A DNA stretch of 6,482 nucleotides from the NCBI GenBank assembly GCA_013152625.1, contig JAADFY010000085.1, forward strand, positions 1 to 6,482. Direction: 5' to 3'. This document shows positions 1 to 5,974 of this stretch, in pieces; position 1 is the stretch's first letter; every line of letters starts with the position of its first letter. The notes below the pieces were generated by a model. The model saw nothing but the letters and a program-made list of their open reading frames with translations, was not told where the DNA came from and made no database searches. This stretch comes from Alphaproteobacteria bacterium. Its GTDB lineage: Bacteria > Pseudomonadota > Alphaproteobacteria > Rhizobiales > Devosiaceae. The position numbers and the translations under genes were made by a program.

Positions 1-176
1 GTTCGGGGCTGGCTTTTCGCATTCTGGAGGCCCAGTACCGGCTGAACATTCCCCGGCTGTTTGCCGCGCTGGTGCTGCTCAGCATTGCCGGTGTGGCCAT
101 TTATGGTGCCACCAGCCTGATTTCCCATCTTGCTTTGCGCCGCTGGCATGAAAGCGCCCTGCGCCGGGATAACTAA
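1..176 (+). CDS. ABC transporter permease, C-terminal fragment (5' end outside window)
   Basis: The last 57 codons of a gene are read in frame from base 3 to a TAA at 174-176. Visible residues start SGLAFRILEAQYRLNIPRLF, continue into one long hydrophobic segment (about visible residues 19-45, rich in A, L, V, I and G) and finish with a short basic tail containing RRWHESALRRDN. This is the pattern of the last transmembrane helix and cytoplasmic tail of binding-protein-dependent permeases of the nitrate/taurine/thiamine-precursor type (SsuC/TauC/ThiX-like). In that family the permease pairs with a periplasmic binding protein and an ATPase to import a small solute. The substrate cannot be judged from this fragment. 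The gene ends tail to tail with the MFS gene on the other strand, the two stop codons overlapping by 4 bp, so no separate terminator fits between them. The family call is fairly secure; the subfamily is inference. Confidence 0.72.
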   Translation, partial: SGLAFRILEAQYRLNIPRLFAALVLLSIAGVAIYGATSLISHLALRRWHESALRRDN

Positions 177-1483
177 GCGTTAGACAATGGTGGTCTTTTC
201 GCTGTTGGGTTTTTTGTTCCGGTCCGGTCCGGTCCGATTTTCTCGCCCTGGGCCACCAGCAGTACACCGATGTAAATGAGTAATCCGGTGGCTGCTGCGA
301 TCAAAATGCCGCCGGCCAGAAACGGGACGCCGGGAAAATATCCCGGTGCGCTGGCGGAGCTGGTATAGAATGCAAACAACTGGGTGGCGGCCAGTGGCCC
401 CATAATGGCGGCAATGGAATTGACCGCATTGATCGCCCCCTGAAGCTCGCCTTGGGCGTTATCGGGCACCCGGTTGGCCATCAGCCCGGTAATGCCGGGC
501 ACAAACAGGCCACCAAGTGCCGCCGGGATTAAAAAGCCGTACAACCCGGCAGCGGAGCCGATCAGGGCAAGGCCAAACATGCCAACCGCCGACAGGATCA
601 ACCCGACAAGGGCGGTGTAAAAGCCGCCGATCTGTTTCATGGTCGGGCCGACAAGAAGCCCCTGGACAAGCGCCACCATGGCGCCAAATGCCCCAAGCGA
701 CAGACCAACCTGGCCCGGCGTCCAGTCGAACTGTTCGATGGTGAAAAAATTCCAGATGCTGGGATAGACCTGATTGGCCAGGGAAAACAGCAACATTGTG
801 AACAAAAACATCAAAACGAACGGGTATTTTTTCAAAGACAAAAGGGTGCCCAGCGGATTGGCCCGCTTGAATTCAAAGCGACGCCGTTTGCGCTTTGAAA
901 GGCTTTCAGGGAGCACGAAATATCCGTAAACAAAATTGAGAAACGCAATGATCGCAGCGGCGTAAAACGGCATCCGGGGCCCGAGTTCGCCCAGTTGACC
1001 ACCAATGACAGGGCCGAAAATAAAGCCAACGCCAACGGCGGCGCCGATATAGCCAAAATTGCGGGTGCGGTCTTCCGGTGCGGAAATATCGGCGATATAG
1101 GCGGCGGCTGTGGCCAGCGAAGCGCCTAAAATGCCCGAAAGAACCCGTCCGACAAACAACAGGGCAATGGTGGGGGCCAGGGCCATCAGCAAATAGTCGA
1201 ATGAAAGCCCCAACAACGAAATCAGCAACACCGGGCGCCGGCCAAAGCGATCCGAGAGGTTGCCGAGGACCGGAGAAAACAGAAATTGCATGAGGGCGTA
1301 TACAAACAGCAAAACGCCGCCCCAGACCGCGGCCTGGGCCAATGTGCCCTCCACATTGGGGCGCAAGGCAATAAGTTCCTCGATCAGGTGGGGCAGCACC
1401 GGAATGATAATTCCCAGACCCAGCACATCAATGAGAACGGTAATGAGAATAAAGACCAGCGCCTGGCGCGATTTGATTGCCAC
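173..1483 (-). CDS. TetA-like MFS transporter (drug:H+ antiporter, DHA1 type)
   Basis: A 436-aa, very hydrophobic protein with the layout of a 12-helix major facilitator. Helix 1 carries LIDVLGLGIIIPVLP (about 17-31), the TetA-type opening. MFS motif A is GNLSDRFGRRPVLL (74-87), in the loop between helices 2 and 3. RVLSGILGA (113-121) matches the helix 4 motif B region, and GAAVGVGFIFGPVIGG (147-162) is the antiporter motif C of helix 5. A basic central loop (KRKRRRFEFK, about 197-206) separates the two halves. These features place it with Tet/TCR-family proton-coupled efflux pumps of the inner membrane. The substrate is not readable, and tetracycline resistance should not be assumed. The start is GTG at 1483, because an in-frame stop lies 21 nt upstream. 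A TAGGGA sits 11 nt before it, slightly far for a Shine-Dalgarno. It lies 74 bp downstream of the monooxygenase and may be its co-transcribed exporter. The polar C-terminal tail contains a pentanucleotide repeat. Confidence 0.88.
   Translation of the reverse strand: MAIKSRQALVFILITVLIDVLGLGIIIPVLPHLIEELIALRPNVEGTLAQAAVWGGVLLFVYALMQFLFSPVLGNLSDRFGRRPVLLISLLGLSFDYLLMALAPTIALLFVGRVLSGILGASLATAAAYIADISAPEDRTRNFGYIGAAVGVGFIFGPVIGGQLGELGPRMPFYAAAIIAFLNFVYGYFVLPESLSKRKRRRFEFKRANPLGTLLSLKKYPFVLMFLFTMLLFSLANQVYPSIWNFFTIEQFDWTPGQVGLSLGAFGAMVALVQGLLVGPTMKQIGGFYTALVGLILSAVGMFGLALIGSAAGLYGFLIPAALGGLFVPGITGLMANRVPDNAQGELQGAINAVNSIAAIMGPLAATQLFAFYTSSASAPGYFPGVPFLAGGILIAAATGLLIYIGVLLVAQGEKIGPDRTGTKNPTAKRPPLSNA
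219..236. repeat. Short tandem repeat CCGGT x3.6 inside the MFS 3' end
   Basis: Three full copies of CCGGT plus a partial CCG run head to tail. On the minus strand they encode about residues 416-421 of the transporter's polar C-terminal tail. The unit is 5 bp, so gain or loss of one copy would shift the frame of only the last 15 or so codons. Copy number is low and the repeat may be chance in GC-rich DNA. Confidence 0.7.
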
Positions 1484-1557
1484 GGGCTTATCGATCCCTA
1501 TTCAAAAGTGAGGGTTAGACACCGGGCGCATTAAACGCAAGGCAGTTGTGCGGGGCA

Positions 1558-2778
1558 TTATGACGTGTTTTTCGCCACACCGAACGGGTCATAGGCATAA
1601 AGCCAGTCCAGGGATGAAAAATGGGTGACCGGGTTGCGCCCGGCAACCACCCGGTCCCGGGCGTAACACAGGGGCCCGGGCAAATGAAATATCGTGCCGT
1701 TGCGGGCCGAAATTCGGGCGACCCGCTCCACCCGGGGCCGGCGCAGAGCCTCGTACCGGGAAAAAGCGGTGTGGGGTTTTGCGGCCCGGTGGAGTTCGCT
1801 GGCGAGCAGGGCAGCGTCTTCGATGGCCATGGCAGCGCCCTGGGCCTGAAAGGGCAGCATGGCATGGGCGGCGTCGCCGATCAGGCCAACCGGCCCGCGG
1901 TACCAGGTGTCCGTTTGCACCGCGTTTAGCGGCCATGTGGTCCAATTGTCACCAATGGCTGAAAACAGGGTGCGAACCAGTTCGCACCGCCTGACATAAT
2001 ATCTGTCGAGCCTTGGGTGGCCCATGCGTTTAGCGTCTCCCAGGTGTTTTTTTGCCACCTTTGTAAACATGACCACGTTGAATTTTTCATGGGCGGGCAG
2101 GGGGTAAATGACGATATGGGTGCCCGGCCCGAACATCAAACTGGTGCGATCCGGGGCCACCAGATTTTCCAGCACGCCTCTGGGCACCAGTGCCCGCCAC
2201 GCTACCAGACCGGTATAGCGGGCAGGCGGGCCGTTCAGCAGCCTGGTCCGGGTGTGGGAATGGACGCCATCCGCGCCAATGAAAGCAAAGGGGCGCACCG
2301 TGCGCAAGGTATGGTCGGCCAGTTGCACCTGGGCGGAAATTCCCAGTGAGTGCTCGACAATCTCCGTGTCGCCAACCCCGTAATACAGGGCAATCGAGGT
2401 GTGCTGTTTGGCAGCGGTTAGCAACACCTCGGCCAGATCGGCCCGGTGCATGGTGGCATAGGGCACCCCGTAACGGCGCAAAGCGGTCTGGCCAAATCGC
2501 AAGGACTGGATGGGGGTGGGGCGGCCAAAGGGATATATGTCGAGGGCTTCGGGCTCAAAGCTGGCCCGGCTGACCGCCTTGTCGAGCCCTAAAAGGTTCA
2601 GAATATAGCGGGCATTGGAACTGATCTGCAGCCCGGCACCAAATGGCAATGGTGCTTTTTCCCGCTCCAGGACGACAACAGTAAAACCGAACTTTGCCAG
2701 GCACAGGGCAAGGGTCAGCCCGGCAATGCCGGCACCGGCAATATAGACGGTACGCTCCGGGTCAGTGGCGGGCGCCAT
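1558..2778 (-). CDS. FAD-dependent monooxygenase (group A, salicylate hydroxylase-like)
   Basis: A 406-aa flavoprotein. From the N-terminus it shows the Rossmann dinucleotide motif GAGIAG (15-20) after a hydrophobic strand, an acidic residue at the end of the second strand (VVVLERE, 34-40), the DG motif FIGADGVHSHTR (167-178), and the GD motif GLIGDAAHAMLPF (298-310) followed by QAQGAAMAIEDA. These three motifs define single-component, NAD(P)H-dependent aromatic hydroxylases such as salicylate 1-monooxygenase and 3-hydroxybenzoate 6-hydroxylase. Length is normal for the family. The substrate is not deducible. A role in ubiquinone ring hydroxylation (UbiH/F/L are related) cannot be excluded, but the fit is better to the salicylate hydroxylase-like branch. 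The start is ATG at 2778, just before the first Rossmann strand, with a purine stretch (GAGAGA) upstream. The frame is open for 70 more codons upstream, but that stretch is basic, proline-rich and overlaps the zinc-finger gene. The 23-bp gap to that gene suggests co-transcription. Confidence 0.85.
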   Translation of the reverse strand: MAPATDPERTVYIAGAGIAGLTLALCLAKFGFTVVVLEREKAPLPFGAGLQISSNARYILNLLGLDKAVSRASFEPEALDIYPFGRPTPIQSLRFGQTALRRYGVPYATMHRADLAEVLLTAAKQHTSIALYYGVGDTEIVEHSLGISAQVQLADHTLRTVRPFAFIGADGVHSHTRTRLLNGPPARYTGLVAWRALVPRGVLENLVAPDRTSLMFGPGTHIVIYPLPAHEKFNVVMFTKVAKKHLGDAKRMGHPRLDRYYVRRCELVRTLFSAIGDNWTTWPLNAVQTDTWYRGPVGLIGDAAHAMLPFQAQGAAMAIEDAALLASELHRAAKPHTAFSRYEALRRPRVERVARISARNGTIFHLPGPLCYARDRVVAGRNPVTHFSSLDWLYAYDPFGVAKNTS

Positions 2779-2801
2779 CGGGGGTGTCTCTCGCCGGGCC
2801 G

Positions 2802-3065
2802 CTATGGCGACGGCGGGTCGTATCTGGCGGCGGGGGGATTGGCCGCGTCTGCGGGCAGAGATACGGTGTCGGGCCGGGCGCTGGTGTGAATAAAATGGGT
2901 GGAGCAGTAGGGGCACACGATTTCGTTTTCGCCGCCCATATCGAGAAAGACATGGGGGTGATCGTGGGGGGGCAGGGCGCCAATACACTCGAATTTGCGG
3001 GCGCCGATTTCAATGTGGCTCAGTCCGTCGGAATTGTGAAACCTCGGAGTTGCCCCGTCCGCCAT
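2802..3065 (-). CDS. CHCC zinc-finger domain protein (NDUFS6-like)
   Basis: An 87-aa protein. Its core, about residues 18-60, carries Cys27, the HPHVFLDM block with His36, and CPYCSTHF with Cys51 and Cys54, giving the C-x8-H-x14-C-x2-C zinc site of the zf-CHCC family. That family includes the mitochondrial complex I accessory subunit NDUFS6 and small alphaproteobacterial relatives. A complex I accessory role is therefore a family-based suggestion, not shown here. The C-terminal 25 residues are proline/alanine-rich and probably disordered. The ATG at 3065 is chosen because AGGGGA (3073-3078) sits 7 nt upstream. An in-frame ATG at 3113 would add 16 residues outside the conserved domain. It is the first gene of the minus-strand set, followed after 23 bp by the monooxygenase. 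Confidence 0.85.
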   Translation of the reverse strand: MADGATPRFHNSDGLSHIEIGARKFECIGALPPHDHPHVFLDMGGENEIVCPYCSTHFIHTSARPDTVSLPADAANPPAARYDPPSP

Positions 3066-3072
3066 TGACCGT

Positions 3073-3078
3073 TCCCCT
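3073..3078 (-). promoter_or_regulatory. Ribosome binding site that fixes the zinc-finger gene start
   Basis: AGGGGA on the minus strand lies 7 nt before the ATG at 3065. It supports that start over the upstream in-frame ATG at 3113. Confidence 0.7.
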
Positions 3079-3109
3079 GTGTCCGAACCGAAGTGCCGAA
3101 TAGGAGCGG

Positions 3110-3139
3110 ACAATATCTTGGGGCCGGGCGCCTTGTCAC
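3110..3139 (-). promoter_or_regulatory. Candidate sigma-70 promoter for the zinc-finger/monooxygenase/MFS set
   Basis: On the minus strand GTGACA (3139-3134) is followed after 18 nt by TATTGT (3115-3110). These match TTGACA at 5 of 6 positions and TATAAT at 4 of 6. Transcription would start near 3104 and leave a leader of about 40 nt, which contains the AGGGGA ribosome binding site. The placement is sensible, but the boxes are only moderate matches in a 101-bp region. Confidence 0.35.
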
Positions 3140-3152
3140 CCCCTGTTCGAGC

Positions 3153-3158
3153 TATTAT
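3153..3158 (+). promoter_or_regulatory. Candidate -10 box for the alpha/beta hydrolase gene
   Basis: TATTAT lies only 8 nt before the GTG at 3167. TTGTCA (3133-3138) is present upstream, but the spacer is 14 nt, shorter than usual. If this -10 box is used, the transcript would begin at or next to the start codon and be essentially leaderless. It shares bases with the putative minus-strand -35 box. Confidence 0.25.
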
Positions 3159-3166
3159 CTGGTGGG

Positions 3167-3952
3167 GTGCGTTATCGGCCAGGGGGCGAGAATCTGGCGT
3201 TTTTCAAATCAGGCCAGTTTGACATTCATTTTGCCGAGTTCGGCGCCGGTCCGCCGGTGGTGCTGGTGCACGGGTTTGCCTCCAATCTGGAGGTGAACTG
3301 GGTGCAAACGGGTTGGGTTGGCGCGCTGGTTGACGCCGGGCACCGGGTTATCGCGCTGGACAATCGCGGCCATGGCAAAAGCGAAAAATCCCACGACCCC
3401 GCCGACTATGGCGCGCCGCTCATGGCCAAAGATGTGATCAATCTGGCCCATCATCTGGGCCTCAATGACGCGGCGCTGCTGGGCTATTCCATGGGCGCGC
3501 GAATATCGGCATTTGCCGCTTTGAACGAACCGGCCCGGTTCCGGGCGATAATTTTTGGCGGTCTGGGCATTAATATGGTGCGCGGGACCGGCGATCCGGC
3601 GCCGATCATTAAAGCGCTGGAAGCGCCGGCGCTGGCCGATGTCACCCATGCCGGAGGGCGCATGTTTCGCGCGTTTGCCGAACATACCGGCTCCGACCTG
3701 AAAGCCCTTGCCGCCTGCATGGCCGCCTCCCGGCAGCCCATTTCCGAAAAAGCGCTGGGAGCGATCGATATTCCGGCTCTTGTCGCGGTGGGTTCTCATG
3801 ACACAATCGGTGGTGATCCGGTGGCGCTGGCGGCGCTCCTGCCCCGGGGAGAAGCGGCAATTATATCCGGTCGTGACCATATGCGGGCCACCGGCGACAA
3901 GCAGTTCAAGCAGGTAACGCTGGATTTTCTGGCGAAAAATTTACCAACCTGA
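3167..3952 (+). CDS. Alpha/beta-fold hydrolase
   Basis: A 261-aa cytoplasmic protein with no signal peptide. It shows the canonical elements in order: the oxyanion HG in VVLVHGFASN (31-40), the ALDNRGHGKS turn (63-72), the nucleophile elbow GYSMG with Ser108, a lid-like helical region (about 135-195), the likely acid Asp212 in GSHDTIGG, and the catalytic His238 in GRDHM. The Ser-Asp-His triad is therefore complete. It should hydrolyse an ester-like or similar bond, but the substrate is unknown. Length is normal for the family. The start is taken as GTG at 3167. No clear Shine-Dalgarno precedes it (only a G-rich GGTGGG directly abutting), and no plausible later start keeps the first strands. 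It is divergent from the zinc-finger gene. cysE follows on the same strand after 83 bp, an arrangement I recall from other alphaproteobacteria. Confidence 0.87.
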   Translation: MRYRPGGENLAFFKSGQFDIHFAEFGAGPPVVLVHGFASNLEVNWVQTGWVGALVDAGHRVIALDNRGHGKSEKSHDPADYGAPLMAKDVINLAHHLGLNDAALLGYSMGARISAFAALNEPARFRAIIFGGLGINMVRGTGDPAPIIKALEAPALADVTHAGGRMFRAFAEHTGSDLKALAACMAASRQPISEKALGAIDIPALVAVGSHDTIGGDPVALAALLPRGEAAIISGRDHMRATGDKQFKQVTLDFLAKNLPT

Positions 3953-3980
3953 AGCGCAATCCCACACAAAGGGCGCTTTT
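3952..3980 (+). terminator. Weak candidate terminator after the hydrolase gene
   Basis: AAGCGC (3952-3957) can pair with GCGCTT (3973-3978) across a 15-nt loop. The stem leads into TTTTAT. It is short, has a long loop and only four U residues, so at best it is leaky and cysE may still be co-transcribed. Confidence 0.25.
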
Positions 3981-4035
3981 ATCGGTATTAAACGATGAAC
4001 CGGGATGTTACGCTAAGCGCAAAACGGAGACAGCT

Positions 4036-4857
4036 ATGGGCAAGACAGGCGAACGGCACAAAACGGTGCAATCGGTTGATCCGGTCTGGCAACGGGTGCG
4101 CGATGAGGCGGAAGCCGTGCTGGCCGTCGAACCGCTGCTGGCCAAGCTTGTGGTGGGCTCGGTGCTCAACCAGGACAGTTTTGAAGCGGCCCTCATCCAT
4201 CGGCTCTCGGAGCGGCTGGCCCATACGGATCTATCTGCCGATTTGATCGGCAAGGCGATGCGCGACGCGCTGGAGGCCGATCCGGCGATTGGCAAACGGG
4301 CGCGAACCGACCTTGTGGCCACCCTTGAGCGGGATCCGGCCTGCCACCGGGCAATCACGCCGCTGTTGTATTTCAAGGGCTTTCAGGCCATTCAGAATCA
4401 CCGGTTTGCCCATGCGCTTTACCGGCTGGGAAGGCACGATATGGCGCTTTATCTCCAAAGCCGGGCCAGTCAGATTTTTCAGGTCGATATCAACCCGGCG
4501 GCCCGGATCGGCCAGGGCATCATGCTCGATCACGGCACCGGGGTTGTGGTGGGGGAAACAGCGGTCATCGGCGATCATGTGTCGATCCTGCAGGCGGTTA
4601 CCCTTGGCGGCACCGGCAAGGCGGGCGGCGACCGGCATCCCAAAATCGCCGACGGGGTTCTGATCGGCGCCGGGGCAAAAATCCTGGGCAACATCACGGT
4701 GGGGACCTGCTCGAGGGTGGCGGCGGGGTCGGTGGTTTTGCGCGATGTGCCGCCCAATTCGACGGTTGCGGGGGTGCCGGCGAAAATCGTCGGCGAGGCC
4801 GGATGTGCCCAGCCCGCCGTGGTCATGGACCAGATGATTGTCACCTACGACGATTGA
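4036..4857 (+). CDS. cysE: Serine O-acetyltransferase (CysE)
   Basis: This enzyme transfers acetyl from acetyl-CoA to L-serine, giving O-acetylserine, the first committed step of cysteine synthesis in the cytoplasm. The 273-aa protein has the two expected parts. An all-helical N-terminal domain (about 15-145) contains WQRVRDEAE and the ITPLLYFKGFQAIQNHRFAH stretch. A left-handed beta-helix of hexapeptide repeats (about 150-255) contains VDINPAARIG, IMLDHGTGVVVGETAVIG and the GGTGKAGGDRHPKI loop. Asp151, Asp165-His166 and His201 fit the active-site residues of CysE enzymes. The beta-helix ends VAGVPAKIVG, followed by a short tail ending in Asp-Asp rather than the terminal Ile known to dock E. 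coli CysE into cysteine synthase. The ATG at 4036 has GGAG (4026-4029) 6 nt upstream. The DUF3126 gene lies 101 bp downstream. Confidence 0.96.
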   Translation: MGKTGERHKTVQSVDPVWQRVRDEAEAVLAVEPLLAKLVVGSVLNQDSFEAALIHRLSERLAHTDLSADLIGKAMRDALEADPAIGKRARTDLVATLERDPACHRAITPLLYFKGFQAIQNHRFAHALYRLGRHDMALYLQSRASQIFQVDINPAARIGQGIMLDHGTGVVVGETAVIGDHVSILQAVTLGGTGKAGGDRHPKIADGVLIGAGAKILGNITVGTCSRVAAGSVVLRDVPPNSTVAGVPAKIVGEAGCAQPAVVMDQMIVTYDD

Positions 4858-4875
4858 GTGGTGGAAGTTTTGGCC

Positions 4876-4906
4876 TGCCGGCAATTCTGGGCTGGCCAGA
4901 CCGGTC
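4876..4906. repeat. Cluster of three 8-bp perfect palindromes in the cysE-DUF3126 gap
   Basis: TGCCGGCA (4876-4883), CTGGCCAG (4892-4899) and GACCGGTC (4899-4906) are each self-complementary and lie within 31 bp of non-coding DNA. They could be protein-binding half-sites, RNA structure or chance in GC-rich sequence. No U-tract follows, so this is not an evident Rho-independent terminator. Confidence 0.4.
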
Positions 4907-4946
4907 GTCGGTCGCTAAACCCGTTCAGACTATTGCATGGGACTTC

Positions 4947-4951
4947 GGGAG
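4947..4951 (+). promoter_or_regulatory. Ribosome binding site that fixes a TTG start for DUF3126
   Basis: GGGAG (within GGGAGAA, 4947-4953) ends 7 nt before TTG at 4959. The in-frame ATG at 4977 is 25 nt away and has no such motif, so the TTG is favoured. Confidence 0.7.
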
Positions 4952-4958
4952 AACTTTT

Positions 4959-5174
4959 TTGCAACATACCGATATCATGAAACTTCAAAAATACCTGCAA
5001 ATGAAGTTCGACAACCGCCAGATCGATGTGCGTCCCCGGAACCGCCAGGACGATTCGGTGGAAGTTTATGTGGGCGACGAATTTTTAGGGCTGATCTATC
5101 TTGATGATGACGACGGGGATCAGTCCTATATGTTCCAGATGGCCATTCTCGACTTCGATCTTGAAGGGCTTTAG
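4959..5174 (+). CDS. DUF3126 family protein
   Basis: A small 71-aa acidic protein of unknown function, recognised as DUF3126, a family of about 70 aa essentially confined to alphaproteobacteria. Visible family features are the LQKYLQMKF helix (9-17), the RPRNRQDDSVEVYVGDEF strand region (24-41), the LDDDDGDQSY acidic turn (46-55) and the C-terminal FQMAILDFDLEGL. There is no signal peptide or membrane segment. I place the start at TTG 4959 because of the Shine-Dalgarno at 4947-4951 and because the resulting MQHTDIMKLQKYLQ matches the length of the N-terminal helix in relatives. The alternative ATG at 4977 gives 65 aa. It follows cysE by 101 bp on the same strand, and the pairing with cysE is one I recall from other alphaproteobacteria, hinting at a link to cysteine or sulfur metabolism. 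Its TAG overlaps the TAA of rlmB on the other strand. Confidence 0.82.
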   Translation: MQHTDIMKLQKYLQMKFDNRQIDVRPRNRQDDSVEVYVGDEFLGLIYLDDDDGDQSYMFQMAILDFDLEGL

Positions 5175-5974
5175 CGCCGGCTCCCGGTTGCTGCAAACAA
5201 AGCGATAGCGGCGGCATTGGACACGTTCAGGCTTTTTATGGGGCCAGGCATTTCCAGATGAACCATCAGGTCACACAGGGCGCGGGTTTTGCGGCGCAGT
5301 CCCTTGCCTTCCGCCCCCAGAACCAGAGCCAGTTTGGGGTAGGCAAGCGGCAGGACCAGGGGCGAAGGCGCCTCTGAATCAAATCCCAGACAGCAAAAAT
5401 CCAGGGCCTTGAGGTCGGTAAGGGCCTGCCCGAGATTTGGCACCTCAATAAAATTCAGCAAATCCAGCGCCCCTGAAGCCGATTTGGCCAGAACGCCGGT
5501 TTCCCGGGGCGAATGGCGGGCGGTGCTAATCAGGGCGTCGGCGCCAAAAGCGCATGCCGTGCGAGCAATGGCGCCGACATTATGGGGGTCGGTGATCTGA
5601 TCGAGGACCACCACCAGCGATGCCGCAGCCAGATCGTCCAGTTTCTTGTGCGCCAGGGGCGCAACCTCAAGGGCCACGCCTTGATGGACCGCATCCGCCC
5701 CGAGCAGAACATCGAGTTTTTTTGGGGCAACGATGGCGACCGCGACATCGCCTGTCGGTCCGCCCTCTTCCAGCCGGTCAAGCGCGTTTCTGGTGGCCAG
5801 CAGCTTTATTTTTGTACGGGCGCCATTATCCAGCGCGGCACGCACCGGATGCAGGCCATAAATATAAAGCGGCGCGGCAGCGGCATCCGGGGCCGACCGG
5901 CGGCGGGGAGGGAATTTGTTCTTGCTCATGGGTGGTTTTGCATTTTTGGGTTGGCTGGTTGAAACCGAGGTCAT
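5171..5974 (-). CDS. rlmB: 23S rRNA 2'-O-ribose methyltransferase RlmB (SpoU/TrmH family)
   Basis: A 267-aa SAM-dependent rRNA methyltransferase. In E. coli the orthologue methylates the 2'-O of G2251 in the peptidyl-transferase centre. The N-terminal substrate-binding domain starts at LYIYGLHPVRAALDNG (36-51). The trefoil-knot catalytic domain shows motif 1 LDQITDPHNVGAIARTA (124-140) with the conserved Asn132 and Arg138, motif 2 LVLGAEGKGLRR (217-228) with the Glu, and motif 3 MPGPIKSLNVSNAAAIALF (242-260). All key residues are present and the protein looks functional. Residues 1-34 are basic and probably disordered. Start choice is uncertain: ATG 5974 gives 267 aa, ATG 5929 gives 252 aa beginning MSKNKFPPRR, and neither has a Shine-Dalgarno. 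A strong AAAGGA instead precedes an out-of-frame ATG at 5993. The gene is convergent with DUF3126 and divergent from the tRNA pair. Confidence 0.93.
   Translation of the reverse strand: MTSVSTSQPKNAKPPMSKNKFPPRRRSAPDAAAAPLYIYGLHPVRAALDNGARTKIKLLATRNALDRLEEGGPTGDVAVAIVAPKKLDVLLGADAVHQGVALEVAPLAHKKLDDLAAASLVVVLDQITDPHNVGAIARTACAFGADALISTARHSPRETGVLAKSASGALDLLNFIEVPNLGQALTDLKALDFCCLGFDSEAPSPLVLPLAYPKLALVLGAEGKGLRRKTRALCDLMVHLEMPGPIKSLNVSNAAAIALFAATGSRR

Noticed and set aside
2779..2988. 70-codon N-terminal extension of the monooxygenase frame
   Set aside because: It is arginine- and proline-rich, overlaps the zinc-finger gene in another frame, and the Rossmann fold begins correctly after the ATG at 2778.
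3066..3113. Upstream in-frame ATG (3113) for the zinc-finger gene
   Set aside because: The ATG at 3065 has an AGGGGA at ideal spacing, and the added 16 residues lie outside the conserved domain.
3209..3880. 223-codon open frame antisense to the alpha/beta hydrolase
   Set aside because: It lies entirely opposite a gene with a complete catalytic triad. The residue composition (many R, G, H, Q) is typical of an antisense shadow in GC-rich DNA.
4803..4958. Longer open frame upstream of DUF3126, starting inside cysE
   Set aside because: The extension has no family similarity and the Shine-Dalgarno at 4947-4951 points to the TTG at 4959.
4952..4960. T-run after the palindrome cluster as a cysE terminator
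   Set aside because: The T6 run lies about 50 bp beyond the palindromes with no stem directly before it, and it forms the spacer between the Shine-Dalgarno and the TTG start of DUF3126.
5513..5962. 149-codon open frame antisense to rlmB
   Set aside because: It runs opposite conserved SpoU motifs and has no recognisable domain or ribosome binding site.
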